Source: an uncultured Eubacteriales bacterium
Lineage (GTDB): Bacteria; Bacillota; Clostridia; Christensenellales; CAG-138
Assembly: GCA_902768795.1 (NCBI GenBank)
Contig: CACXMS010000006.1
Coordinates: forward strand, 64,654-128,653
Direction of reading: 5' to 3'
Length of the DNA: 64,000 nucleotides
The position numbers and the translations under genes were made by a program. The notes under the pieces are model-generated. The model saw only the letters and a list, made by a program, of their open reading frames with translations, did no database searches and was not told the DNA's origin. Each line of letters opens with the position of its first letter. Position 1 is the first letter of the stretch. This document shows positions 22,679 to 31,046 of this stretch, piece after piece.

Positions 22679-23599
22679 ATGAACGCAGGAAAACGATTCT
22701 TATTGCTTCTGCTTTGCTGTGCTTTTTTACTCGGATGTGCGGCGCCGAGCGGCGAATCGCTGCAAAATGAGCCGATCGAAACGGCTGCCGCGTCGGCGGT
22801 TCCGATCGAATTAGCGCTTCTGTCGACAATCCGGCCGACGCCGATTCCAACGCCGAGTCCAACGCCGACTCCTGCGCCCACGCCAAGCCCGACGCCGACG
22901 CCGACTCCTGCGCCCACGCCGATTCCGGTGACGGAGGAGATGCTGGATTCCGGGGAGTTCGACAGCTATTTCGACGGAGCGGTATTTGTCGGAGACTCCC
23001 TGACCTGGATTCAGGATAAGTTCGTGCGGGATCTGCGAAAAGAAACGCCGGATCTGCTCGGAAAGTCGAATTTTATGGGCGCAGTCAGCATGAGCGCTAA
23101 AAAGGCGAGTCTTGATAAAGCCGATCCGAACGACGTTTCATTCCACTATCGCGGCAAAGCGGTTTCGTTGACCGAGGGGCTCAATCTCCATGAGGCCACG
23201 CAGACGTATATTATGCTTGGGTTGAATGATCTGTGCGTACGCGATTGGGACGTGGTTGCCGATTGCTTCGCAACGATCATCGAAAACATTCACGAAAAGT
23301 GTCCGAACGTTCGCGTCGTTATTTTGGGCGTTTTGCCTACGACAAAGAAGTTCTACAGACGCGAACCCAAATGGTGCTCCTTCAATGAAAAACTGATGGA
23401 AGTCTGCGATAAAAACGACGCCGATTTCTATTCCTTTGCGGAGGAATTGATGGATCAGGACGGTTTTCTTGCAAAGGAATACTGTAATGACGGAAAGTGT
23501 CACCTGACGTCGAAAGCAAAGAATGTTTGGATCCGTGCGCTGAGAAAATACGCCGCGCAGCAGATGCTGGGCGACGTTATCTTCGAAAATCCGCAGTAA
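22679..23599 (+). CDS. SGNH/GDSL-hydrolase lipoprotein with PT linker
   Basis: Cell-surface lipoprotein: signal with lipobox AFLLGC at about 18-23, a Pro/Thr linker of about 40 residues (22835-22930), then an SGNH domain. Block I is VFVGDSLTWIQ with Ser near 105; block III is IMLGLNDLC with the Asn, and a late DGKCHLTSKA gives the Asp-x-x-His pair. Such domains deacetylate or de-esterify wall glycans. The start at 22679 has GGGAGGAAG. Converges on the lipid kinase gene with only 12 nt between. Confidence 0.87.
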   Translation: MNAGKRFLLLLLCCAFLLGCAAPSGESLQNEPIETAAASAVPIELALLSTIRPTPIPTPSPTPTPAPTPSPTPTPTPAPTPIPVTEEMLDSGEFDSYFDGAVFVGDSLTWIQDKFVRDLRKETPDLLGKSNFMGAVSMSAKKASLDKADPNDVSFHYRGKAVSLTEGLNLHEATQTYIMLGLNDLCVRDWDVVADCFATIIENIHEKCPNVRVVILGVLPTTKKFYRREPKWCSFNEKLMEVCDKNDADFYSFAEELMDQDGFLAKEYCNDGKCHLTSKAKNVWIRALRKYAAQQMLGDVIFENPQ

Positions 23600-23611
23600 A
23601 CGGGGGCAGGA

Positions 23612-24502
23612 TTATAAACAGAGCTTTAAAAAGCCGGGCAGCACGCCGATATGAACCGATTCGTATGTACCGCCTGCTTCGCCGTCGAGCGCCCAGTCCA
23701 GAGGAACGGGAGAGACAGCCGTAATTTCTTTTGCGTGGATCAGCTCCAGAAGCGGGGAGGAGTAATCCTGCTCAACAAGTCCGTGGACGATTTCATCCAG
23801 CTCGATCAAATCCTCGGGCATTCGGACGAGCAGCAGATCCATCAGACCGTCCGACATGTCTACAATTTCATAAGGCAGGGAAAGCGAGCCGCCGATCGAA
23901 AGCGTGTTGCAAACGGCGCCGAAGATGAAATCCCCTTCGTAGGGAATATCGTCAACCGTAAGCTGCAGCCGGATCGGTTTGATCTGGGAAAGCTCTTTCA
24001 GTCCGCCGAGAAGATATGCCGCGTGCCCCATCAGATTTTTTAACGTCTGATCGGTGTTGTAGGACAGCGCGGAAAACGCGCCGAATGCAGCAACATAAGA
24101 AAAGCAGCGATTCTGAAACAGGCCGACGTCGATCGGGCTCGGCCGTCCCTTTGCAATCTGGCGTGCCGCTCCTTCAATATCAAGCGTTAAGTCATGAGAA
24201 CTTGCAAAATCGTTTGTGCTGCCGCAGGGAATATAACCGACAGGAACGGCAAGACCGGCGCGCATCAGCCCCGTGATCGTTTCGTTCAGCGTTCCGTCGC
24301 CGCCGGCGCAGACGATCCGGTCGAACGATTTCCCGTACTGCTCCACGAAAGCCGTTGCGTCGCCCTGCTCCGCGGTAACCATCGTTGTCACAAGATAACC
24401 GGCGTTCATAAAAATCCGAACGACTTGCGGCAGAACGCGCACGATCGCTTTTTTTCCGGAAACGGGATTGATAATCAGTAAGAGCTTTCGATCGAATTGC
24501 AT
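23612..24502 (-). CDS. Diacylglycerol/lipid kinase (YegS/BmrU family)
   Basis: Soluble lipid kinase with the DAGK catalytic fold. LLIINPVSGKKAI opens the domain; the nucleotide motif VCAGGDGTLNETITGLM is near residue 60; GYIPCGSTNDFASS and IDVGLFQNRCFSYVAAFGAF follow, and a C-terminal beta domain holds DGLMDLLLVR. Full length at 296 residues. ATG at 24502 follows GGAGG; the longer frame lacks a ribosome site. Likely recycles diacylglycerol; lipid specificity unproven. Confidence 0.9.
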   Translation of the reverse strand: MQFDRKLLLIINPVSGKKAIVRVLPQVVRIFMNAGYLVTTMVTAEQGDATAFVEQYGKSFDRIVCAGGDGTLNETITGLMRAGLAVPVGYIPCGSTNDFASSHDLTLDIEGAARQIAKGRPSPIDVGLFQNRCFSYVAAFGAFSALSYNTDQTLKNLMGHAAYLLGGLKELSQIKPIRLQLTVDDIPYEGDFIFGAVCNTLSIGGSLSLPYEIVDMSDGLMDLLLVRMPEDLIELDEIVHGLVEQDYSSPLLELIHAKEITAVSPVPLDWALDGEAGGTYESVHIGVLPGFLKLCL

Positions 24503-24625
24503 CTTTGCTTGCCTCCGATATAATGTAATATTATACTGTATTCCGTGGCGCGTTGCAAGCCGAAACTGTGAAGACACTGTGAAACAAAATAGCCGGAATC
24601 TTCCGGAAAGAATTCCTGCGGAGGA

Positions 24626-24799
24626 TCATTTTTGACTGTGACATCCGCCCTTCCTATAACAGATCTTGCAATTTGATCCGCAGGCACATTTTCTTCTCCC
24701 TTTTTCGCGCCAAAACGAAAAGACCGTAATGCATAGAATCGCTGCGACAGCGGCGCCTGCGATTGCTGTCGGAAGGTATTCTTTGATCCGGTCAAGCAA
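24626..24799 (-). CDS. FeoB-associated-type Cys-rich membrane protein (57 aa)
   Basis: Short gene starting at a TTG (24799) with AAAGGAG and a 9-nt spacing. Residues 10-30 form a membrane helix (TAIAGAAVAAILCITVF), followed by basic residues and the Cys-rich tail CACGSNCKICYRKGGCH. This matches the small FeoB-associated Cys-rich proteins (PF12669 type), thought to help ferrous-iron uptake. No feoA or feoB is present in the window. A longer frame in another phase covers the same bases but has no recognisable content. Confidence 0.7.
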   Translation of the reverse strand: MLDRIKEYLPTAIAGAAVAAILCITVFSFWREKGRRKCACGSNCKICYRKGGCHSQK

Positions 24800-24992
24800 G
24801 CAGCTTCACTCCTTTCCGGATCAAACGCAGGAACCGAACTATCATTTTTTCTCTATTTAAAATATAAGCCGACTTCAGAATAAGACGTAGCGCTGCGCTG
24901 CTTTTTGCGGGGAATCGCGAAGAAAAACGGATCGGTAATGTGAACAATAAGGAAAAAATACGGTGGGATTTTCCGTAAGCGAATTCATCGGG

Positions 24993-25021
24993 TTGCATTT
25001 CAGCTGAAAAAGATGTATACT
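24993..25021 (+). promoter_or_regulatory. Promoter of the LCP gene
   Basis: TTGCAT (24993-24998), 17 bp, TATACT (25016-25021). Because the -10 covers the ATG at 25013, translation must start at 25046. Confidence 0.65.
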
Positions 25022-25045
25022 GCAAAAAAACATCAGGAACAAAAA

Positions 25046-26566
25046 ATGAGAACGAAAAACATCAGGGTTAAGCATATCATTCTTTTCAGCATTCTCGGCG
25101 TTTTGCTGATCGGGCTCGCTATTTTGGGTTGGTATATTTATCGGATTTTCAATCAACCGAGGTCGTTTTTTAACGATACGGACGCCATCGCCACCGCAAA
25201 ACCGGACGCAACGGCGCTGGCTCCGCTCTTTCCGATTTCGACCGAAAAGGAACCGGAGCCCGAAACGGAAGTTACTTCTGCTCCGACAGGTACCGAACAA
25301 CCGACTGCTGCCCCGACGGATCCGCCTGTGGATCCCGAAGAAAAGCTGGGACGGCTGAATGTGATACTAATGGGCATCGACGCTTATGAGGACGGAAGCT
25401 CTACAAGCGGAACAATGCCGCATACAGATGCCATGATGGTGATTGCAATCAACTTTGATGAGGACAGAGTGGATCTGATCTCGCTTCCGCGCGATACGTT
25501 TACGACGGCTCCCGGGTATCGCGGATACTACAAGTTCAACGGCGTATTTAACGTTGGCGGCGGCATGGACGATCCGGAAGGAGGATTCGATCTTGTTCGC
25601 CATACTGCGGAGCTATGGCTCGGAGGCATTTCCATTCCGTATTATTACGGCCTTGATTTCCAGGCGGTTATTGATATTGTGGATAAAATCGGCGGGATCG
25701 ATTACGATGTGGATCAGGGCTTTTGGGCGCAGAGCATGAAGAAGCATTACAGCGTCGGAAAGCAGCATCTGGATGGCGATGCGGTCATGGGCTACATTCG
25801 AATCCGAAGGGGCGCCGACGGACTGGACAGCTCCCGAACCGCGCGTCAGCGGCGCATGATGGTCGCGATTTTCAAAAAGTTAAAAGAAGAAAATCTTCTG
25901 ACGACCATTCCGGCGTTGATCAATGCGGCAAGCAGCGGCATATACACCAATACGACGCTTGCTCAAACGACGGCGCTCGCAAACTATGCGATGAATCTCC
26001 CTTCGGAGAATATTCATACGCATTCCATGGGCGGGAAGATGCGGCTTGCGTTTGACTGGTCGTTCTGTTTCGTGGATCAACAAAACCGGATCAGGATCAT
26101 TCACGATATTTTCGGGATCGACGCGGAACCGGTTTCCGTCTGTACGCCCCGATATGAGCGTTGGCTGCACAATACCGGTTTTTCGGCGTTGAAGCATTTG
26201 CGGCAAGCCGAAAAGGTTCTGCAATTTGTTGCGGATCAGAAAGCAGCGGGCGCTTCCTTCGACGAGGAACAGATTTCCCTGTATACGGAAGCATACACGG
26301 CGTATTCCAAACTGCATGAGCTGTTTGATACCGCGACGGAAGAACTTGGCAACATGTATGTCGGCGAGGAAAAAACGCTGGCAGAGTATCAGAGTGTTGA
26401 AAAAGCATGGGATGCGAAGTTTAAGGAACAGGAAAACACTGTGGAAAGCACAACGGCTGCGCTTGCAAATTCGATCGGATATTCCGAACGCCTGAAATGG
26501 AAACTCCAGTATGTCGAATGGTATGACGACGCGGATATCAATGAAATCCGTGTGGATTTCCGCTGA
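25046..26566 (+). CDS. LytR-CpsA-Psr (LCP) family protein
   Basis: Membrane-anchored transferase that attaches teichoic acids or capsule to peptidoglycan. Basic N-terminus, one TM (about 10-32), a Thr/Pro/Glu linker, then the LCP domain (about 105-300): NVILMGIDAYE, HTDAMMVIAINFDEDRVDLI, SLPRDTFTTAPG, the DIVDKIGGIDYDVDQ segment and the conserved IRRGADGLDSSRTARQRRMM. After it comes a roughly 130-residue helical tail not typical of the family. ATG at 25046 is dictated by the promoter position and an AGGA site. Confidence 0.92.
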   Translation: MRTKNIRVKHIILFSILGVLLIGLAILGWYIYRIFNQPRSFFNDTDAIATAKPDATALAPLFPISTEKEPEPETEVTSAPTGTEQPTAAPTDPPVDPEEKLGRLNVILMGIDAYEDGSSTSGTMPHTDAMMVIAINFDEDRVDLISLPRDTFTTAPGYRGYYKFNGVFNVGGGMDDPEGGFDLVRHTAELWLGGISIPYYYGLDFQAVIDIVDKIGGIDYDVDQGFWAQSMKKHYSVGKQHLDGDAVMGYIRIRRGADGLDSSRTARQRRMMVAIFKKLKEENLLTTIPALINAASSGIYTNTTLAQTTALANYAMNLPSENIHTHSMGGKMRLAFDWSFCFVDQQNRIRIIHDIFGIDAEPVSVCTPRYERWLHNTGFSALKHLRQAEKVLQFVADQKAAGASFDEEQISLYTEAYTAYSKLHELFDTATEELGNMYVGEEKTLAEYQSVEKAWDAKFKEQENTVESTTAALANSIGYSERLKWKLQYVEWYDDADINEIRVDFR

Positions 26567-26578
26567 TCGCAAAAAAGA

Positions 26579-26607
26579 TTGACAGAGCGTTCTAAAACCA
26601 ATAAAAT
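26579..26607 (+). promoter_or_regulatory. Promoter of nagB
   Basis: TTGACA (26579-26584), 17 bp, TAAAAT (26602-26607). Confidence 0.7.
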
Positions 26608-26676
26608 ATAAATTAAATCGAGAGTTTCAGCTTGCACTGAACACAGCATAAATTGATTGGAAAAAGGAGAGAAAAC

Positions 26677-27411
26677 ATGTTTCACGTAACCGTCAAAGAC
26701 ACGTATGAAGAAGTATCCCATGAAGCGTTCCGGGTTATGAAGGGCGTCCTTTCGGGAGATCACACGCCGGTTCTCGGCCTGGCGACCGGATCCAGCCCCG
26801 TCGGATTGTATCAGGAAATGATCCGGGATCATCAGGAAAACGGAACGGATTACAGCGATATCATCACGTTCAATCTTGACGAATATATCGGACTTCCGCG
26901 TAACCACCGTGAAAGCTATTGGACGTTCATGCATGTCAATCTGTTTGATCATATTGATATTCCGGATAAGAATGTTCACGTACCGCTCGGCTGCGGTGCG
27001 GATCCGGAAGCGGACTGTGCGGCGTATGAAGCGGAGCTTTCCAAGTATACGGTCGACGTACAGGTTCTCGGAATCGGGAGCGACGGACACATTGCGTTTA
27101 ACGAGCCCGGCTGCCCGTTCGACAGCGTAACGCATCTGATGGATCTGACGGAGCAGACGCGGCGCGACAATGCCAGATTCTTTGACGGCGACATCAATCA
27201 GGTTCCGAAAAAGGCCGCTACGATGGGTCTTGCAAGCATCATGCGAGCCAAAAAGATTATCATGATCGCAACGGGAGAGAACAAGGCCGATGCCGTTAAG
27301 GGCATGATGGAAGGGCCTAAGACCGTGGACTGCCCGGCAAGCATCTTGCAGGACCATCCCGAGGTCTATGTTTTCCTTGATCGCGCGGCTGCATCCAAAC
27401 TGAACCGGTAA
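26677..27411 (+). CDS. nagB: Glucosamine-6-phosphate deaminase
   Basis: Converts glucosamine-6-phosphate to fructose-6-phosphate and ammonia in amino-sugar catabolism. LATGSSPVGLYQEM is the phosphate loop, FNLDEYIGLPRNHRESY the catalytic Asp region, and LGIGSDGHIAFNEPG the Asp/His catalytic block; a 244-residue length is normal for Bacillota NagB. AAAAAGGAG precedes ATG at 26677. No nagA is adjacent. Followed by its own terminator, so it is monocistronic. Confidence 0.96.
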   Translation: MFHVTVKDTYEEVSHEAFRVMKGVLSGDHTPVLGLATGSSPVGLYQEMIRDHQENGTDYSDIITFNLDEYIGLPRNHRESYWTFMHVNLFDHIDIPDKNVHVPLGCGADPEADCAAYEAELSKYTVDVQVLGIGSDGHIAFNEPGCPFDSVTHLMDLTEQTRRDNARFFDGDINQVPKKAATMGLASIMRAKKIIMIATGENKADAVKGMMEGPKTVDCPASILQDHPEVYVFLDRAAASKLNR

Positions 27412-27424
27412 TTATTTGCGTCAT

Positions 27425-27463
27425 AGCTGTCGGAGCCCGAATCGGTTTCCCGACAGCTTTTTT
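27425..27463 (+). terminator. Terminator of nagB
   Basis: AGCTGTCGG / CCGACAGCT stem followed by six T. Confidence 0.85.
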
Positions 27464-27522
27464 ATAGAGAATGCAACCGAAGACATTCTTTTTCGCAGAT
27501 TTTAGCTAAAAGGGGGCTTTGC

Positions 27523-28623
27523 ATGCCATATCAGATTATCCGAAACGATATTACGGCGATGCACGTTGACGCGATCGTCAATCCGACGGACTGGATCTAT
27601 TCGGGAAGCGGCGGAACGGATGAAAAAATCCATTTGGCAGCGGGGGAAGATCTTCGCCGCGCGTGCGACGTTTTGCCTCCGCTTGAGACAGGCGAGGCGA
27701 TCGTTACAGACGGTTTTCGCCTTCCGTGCCGCTATGTAATTCATACGATCGGGCCGATTTGGACCGGCGGCGATCAAAACGAGCGCGAAACGCTGATCGC
27801 CTGTTACCGTAACTGCCTGCGCGCGGCTTTCAATCTTGCCTGCGAAACCGTTGCGTTTCCGTTGATCGCATCGGGTACTTTCGGATATCCGAAGGATCAG
27901 GTGCTGAGAGTTGCGCTTGAAACGATTGCAGAATTCCTGATGGCGCATGAAATGACGGTATATATCGTTGTATATGACAAAGAATCGTATGCGATCAGCA
28001 AAAAACTGCATGCTGAAATCGAATCTTATATCGACGAGAACTATATCGAAAATGAGGAATCCTCTCTTTCTGACCGGATTCTGTCAGGAAAAGAACATAG
28101 CGGTTTTCTTCTGAACGCGGCGCTTCCGCCGGAAACATGCTTGCATGCGGCAGCGGCGGAGGAAGTATGTGCGCCGGAACCGAAAAGAAAAGCGAAACGG
28201 ACCGCTGCTTCGCTGTCAGAGAAAAAAAGCATCAATCAATACGAGAAGGCAAGCCTGGATTCCATGCTCGCTTCGATGGACGAAGGATTCAGCAGCGCGC
28301 TTTTCCGGTGGATCGACGCGAAAGGGATGACGGATGTGGAATGCTATAAAAAAGCGAATATTGATAAAAAACTGTTTTCCAAAATCCGCAATCCGTCCTA
28401 CCGACCATCCAAACCGACAATTCTGGCATTTGCCGTTGCGCTGGAACTGACGTTGGAAGAAACAAAAGCGTTGCTGGAAACGGCCGGCCTGGCGCTTTCC
28501 CGCAGCAGCCGGTTTGATGTGATCGTATCGTTTTTTATTTCAAACGGGAAATATGACCTCTGGGAAATCAACGAAACCCTGTATCAGTACGACCTGCCCT
28601 GTCTCGGCAATGTTATCGCGTAG
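27523..28623 (+). CDS. Macro-domain protein with C-terminal HTH-like domain
   Basis: Residues 1-165 are a macro (ADP-ribose-binding) domain: IRNDITAMHVDAIVNPTDW, the SGSGGTDEKIHLAAG loop, YVIHTIGPIW and FPLIASGTFGYP. After a Glu/Ala linker with KRKAKRT, residues about 240-366 form a helical domain in which MTDVECYKKANIDKKLFSKI, SKPTILAFAVALELTLEETK resemble an Xre helix-turn-helix. It could therefore sense or remove ADP-ribose and bind nucleic acid or protein through the tail (inference). Same-strand neighbours are a vWA protein and an ADP-ribosylglycohydrolase. GGGGG ribosome site; no clear promoter found. Confidence 0.88.
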   Translation: MPYQIIRNDITAMHVDAIVNPTDWIYSGSGGTDEKIHLAAGEDLRRACDVLPPLETGEAIVTDGFRLPCRYVIHTIGPIWTGGDQNERETLIACYRNCLRAAFNLACETVAFPLIASGTFGYPKDQVLRVALETIAEFLMAHEMTVYIVVYDKESYAISKKLHAEIESYIDENYIENEESSLSDRILSGKEHSGFLLNAALPPETCLHAAAAEEVCAPEPKRKAKRTAASLSEKKSINQYEKASLDSMLASMDEGFSSALFRWIDAKGMTDVECYKKANIDKKLFSKIRNPSYRPSKPTILAFAVALELTLEETKALLETAGLALSRSSRFDVIVSFFISNGKYDLWEINETLYQYDLPCLGNVIA

Positions 28624-28717
28624 CCGATATTGCCTGAAAGAGTCGCTTACCGGGCGACCGCATGCAACGTTTCATGTGTTATACTGACGCCGAAAACAAA
28701 AACAGGAGGGCAGACAC

Positions 28718-29368
28718 ATGAAAAAAGACACAATGGAATTGGTCATGATCCTTGATCGCAGCGGATCCATGGCGGGACTGGTAAGCGACACGGTCGGAGG
28801 TTTCAACGCGATGATTGAGCGGCAGCGTAAGCTGCCGGGGGAAGTATATGTTTCCACGGTGCTGTTCAATTCCTGTTCCACCGTGCTTCACGATCGTGTT
28901 CCGATCGAAAAGATCGAACCGCTGACGGAGAATGAATATCAGCCCGCGGGCTGCACGGCTTTGATCGACGCGCTCGGTGATGCGATCCATCATATCGGTC
29001 TTGTTCATAAGTACGCGAGGCCGGAAGATGTTCCCGAAAAGACCTTGTTTGTGATCACGACCGACGGGATGGAGAATGCGAGCCGAAAATATGACGCCGA
29101 CGAGGTGCGCGCAAAGATCCGGCGACAGCAGGAACGGTACGGTTGGGAATTTCTGTTTCTCGGCGCCAACATCGATGCGGTTGAAACGGCGCGGCGCTAT
29201 GGAATCCGCGAGGATCGTGCGGTCAACTTTCATGCCGATCGCCTCGGCGTGCGGAAGTCCATGGAGTCGGTTTCCGAGGCGGCGGTCATTTTGCGAACCC
29301 GGCCGACGCTGAGCGAAGATTGGAAAGCAGAAGTCGAAAAAGACTATAACGATCGAAAAAACGGATAA
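28718..29368 (+). CDS. von Willebrand factor A (vWA) domain protein
   Basis: A cytoplasmic 216-residue protein that is essentially one vWA domain with an intact metal site: Asp13-Ser15-Ser17 (DRSGSM), Thr80 (GCTALIDAL) and Asp116 (TTDGMEN). It looks like the TerY-like or stand-alone vWA proteins that act as metal-dependent protein-binding scaffolds. No signal or membrane segment. GGAGGG precedes ATG. A TATACT element at about 28680 may give it its own promoter. The ADP-ribosylglycohydrolase starts 22 nt later, so the two are cotranscribed. Confidence 0.88.
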   Translation: MKKDTMELVMILDRSGSMAGLVSDTVGGFNAMIERQRKLPGEVYVSTVLFNSCSTVLHDRVPIEKIEPLTENEYQPAGCTALIDALGDAIHHIGLVHKYARPEDVPEKTLFVITTDGMENASRKYDADEVRAKIRRQQERYGWEFLFLGANIDAVETARRYGIREDRAVNFHADRLGVRKSMESVSEAAVILRTRPTLSEDWKAEVEKDYNDRKNG

Positions 29369-29390
29369 AACCGAACGGAGGAGAATTGAG

Positions 29391-30185
29391 ATGATCGGTG
29401 CAATGATCGGAGATATCGTCGGCTCGCGATTCGAGTGGCACAATATCAAGTCAAAACAGTTCCAATTTTTTCATGAACGCTGCAAGTTCACGGATGATAC
29501 GGTTATGACGCTTGCAATCGCAAAGGCGGTTCTTTTGTCGGGAGGCAATGTCTCGCTTTTGTCCGATCAGGCAGTTAAGTGCATGCAGACGGTCGGGCGG
29601 CCGTACCCGGATTGCGGTTGGGGCGGACACTTCCGGCATTGGATCTATTCGGATGATCCCAAACCGTACAACAGTTGGGGAAACGGTTCCGCGATGCGCG
29701 TCAGCGCTGTTGCGTGGGCGGCAAAGGATCTTGCAACCTGCATCGCCATGAGCGAGGCAGTCACGGCCGTTACGCACAACCATCCAGAGGGGATCAAGGG
29801 CGCGAATGCAATCGCCGCAGCGACTTTTCTCGCCCTGCACGGCGCGTCGAAGGACGAGATCAAAACGCATATTGAAACAACATACGGCTATGATCTTAAC
29901 TTTTCCCTCGATTCCATCCGCGAATCCTATTCCTTTGACGTTTCCTGCATGGGGACCGTTCCGCCTGCGATCGCGGCATTCCTGGAATCGACAGACTTTG
30001 AGGACGCGATCCGAAATGCAATCAGCATCGGCGGGGACAGCGATACGCTCGCGGCCTGTACCGGCGCGATCGCAGAGGCGTTTTACGGGGTTCCGGCCCG
30101 GATCCGGGATGCTGCAAAATTGCATCTTGACAGCAGACTGGACGCGATTCTGACCGAGTTTGAAGAGGTTTATCCCGGAAAGTGA
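29391..30185 (+). CDS. ADP-ribosylglycohydrolase family protein
   Basis: Hydrolase removing ADP-ribose from proteins or small molecules through a binuclear Mg site. GAMIGDIVGSRFEWH opens the fold, KFTDDTVMT (32-40) supplies the first Thr/Asp/Asp metal ligands, GGWGGHFRHW-type GWGGHFRHWIY lies centrally, TAVTHNHPEG follows, and IGGDSDTLAACTGAIAEA gives the second metal ligands. The 264-residue length is normal. Third gene of the macro-vWA-ARH cluster; followed by a strong terminator. Target unknown. Confidence 0.92.
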   Translation: MIGAMIGDIVGSRFEWHNIKSKQFQFFHERCKFTDDTVMTLAIAKAVLLSGGNVSLLSDQAVKCMQTVGRPYPDCGWGGHFRHWIYSDDPKPYNSWGNGSAMRVSAVAWAAKDLATCIAMSEAVTAVTHNHPEGIKGANAIAAATFLALHGASKDEIKTHIETTYGYDLNFSLDSIRESYSFDVSCMGTVPPAIAAFLESTDFEDAIRNAISIGGDSDTLAACTGAIAEAFYGVPARIRDAAKLHLDSRLDAILTEFEEVYPGK

Positions 30186-30212
30186 TCTGAACGAAAAACA
30201 ATTGAAGATACG

Positions 30213-30248
30213 CAGCGATCCGATCTCAAATCGGATCGCTGTCTTTTA
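30213..30248 (+). terminator. Terminator of the vWA-ARH operon
   Basis: CAGCGATCCGAT / ATCGGATCGCTG perfect 12-bp stem with CTCAA loop, then CTTTTATTTT-like T-rich run. Confidence 0.9.
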
Positions 30249-30316
30249 TTTTCCTTTTCTTTCAATCGGAAGCCTGGTTTACCGCGAAATGTTTTCCCGC
30301 GCCTTGCGGCAAAAAA

Positions 30317-30358
30317 TTACATTTTGGTGACATTTTTGCATTTTTGGCATGGTATCAT
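30317..30358 (+). promoter_or_regulatory. Response-regulator boxes and promoter of first two-component operon
   Basis: TTACA (30317) and TGACA (30328) are 11 bp apart; 20 bp separate the end of TGACA from the -10 TATCAT (30353-30358). The same element with the same spacing stands before the lipoprotein gene at 32512. There is no good -35, so transcription probably needs the activator. Confidence 0.65.
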
Positions 30359-30391
30359 AGTCTTGTCAGGAAACAAGCAAGGAGGAGCCAT

Positions 30392-31045
30392 GTGAAAAAT
30401 CGGATTTTGATTGTGGAGGATGATCGGGACATCCGCGAAAGTCTTGCCTTGAATCTGGATTTGTCCGGGTATGCGTATGTCGCGTTGGAGGACGGCGCAG
30501 AGGTCGTTCGCTACCTGGAAAACGATCATCGCTTCGATCTTGCGCTGCTTGACGTCATGCTGCCGGGATTGGACGGGTTTTCGTTGATGGAAGAAATGAA
30601 GCGGTACGAGATCGCCGTCATCTACCTGACCGCAAAAACCGACGTGAAATCCCGTGTGTACGGGCTGCGGGAAGGCGCGGAAGATTATATCGTGAAACCG
30701 TTTGAAATGCTGGAGCTTTTGGTTCGCATTGAAAAAATACTCGAGCGAACCGGTCGAAGCCGCAAAACGCTGGAATACCGCGATCTGACGGTCGACACTG
30801 TCATGCATGCCGTTTGGCGCGGCGGCGAGATTCTGCATCTGCAGCCGTTGGAGTACGAATTGCTTGTAAAGTTTATCCGATTCAAAAACTGTACGCTTTC
30901 GCGGGAACGGCTTCTTTCCGAGGTCTGGGGGTACAGCTATTTCGGCAGTACACGCACGGTCGATACGCACGTCTCCCGGATTCGCCGGGATCTGAATCTC
31001 AATATCGTAACAGTACCGAAATGCGGCTACCGATTGGAGGATTGA
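30392..31045 (+). CDS. OmpR/PhoB-family response regulator
   Basis: Receiver domain (1-118) with acidic pocket EDD at 9-11, phospho-acceptor Asp54 (LLDVMLPG), YLTAKTD and the conserved Lys in VKPFE; then a winged-helix domain (about 125-217) with LQPLEYELLVKF, WGYSYFGSTRTVDTHVSRIR and CGYRLED. GTG at 30392 is preferred: GGAGG lies 6 nt upstream, and the longer frame overlaps the operator. The kinase gene starts 1 nt after its stop. Likely binds the TTACA/TGACA repeats before its own operon and before the lipoprotein gene. Confidence 0.93.
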   Translation: MKNRILIVEDDRDIRESLALNLDLSGYAYVALEDGAEVVRYLENDHRFDLALLDVMLPGLDGFSLMEEMKRYEIAVIYLTAKTDVKSRVYGLREGAEDYIVKPFEMLELLVRIEKILERTGRSRKTLEYRDLTVDTVMHAVWRGGEILHLQPLEYELLVKFIRFKNCTLSRERLLSEVWGYSYFGSTRTVDTHVSRIRRDLNLNIVTVPKCGYRLED

Positions 31046-31046
31046 C

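Noticed and set aside
24475-24795. 106-codon minus-strand frame over the FeoB-associated-type gene
   Set aside because: The other phase has the ribosome site, a membrane helix and the Cys-rich tail; this phase has no recognisable content.
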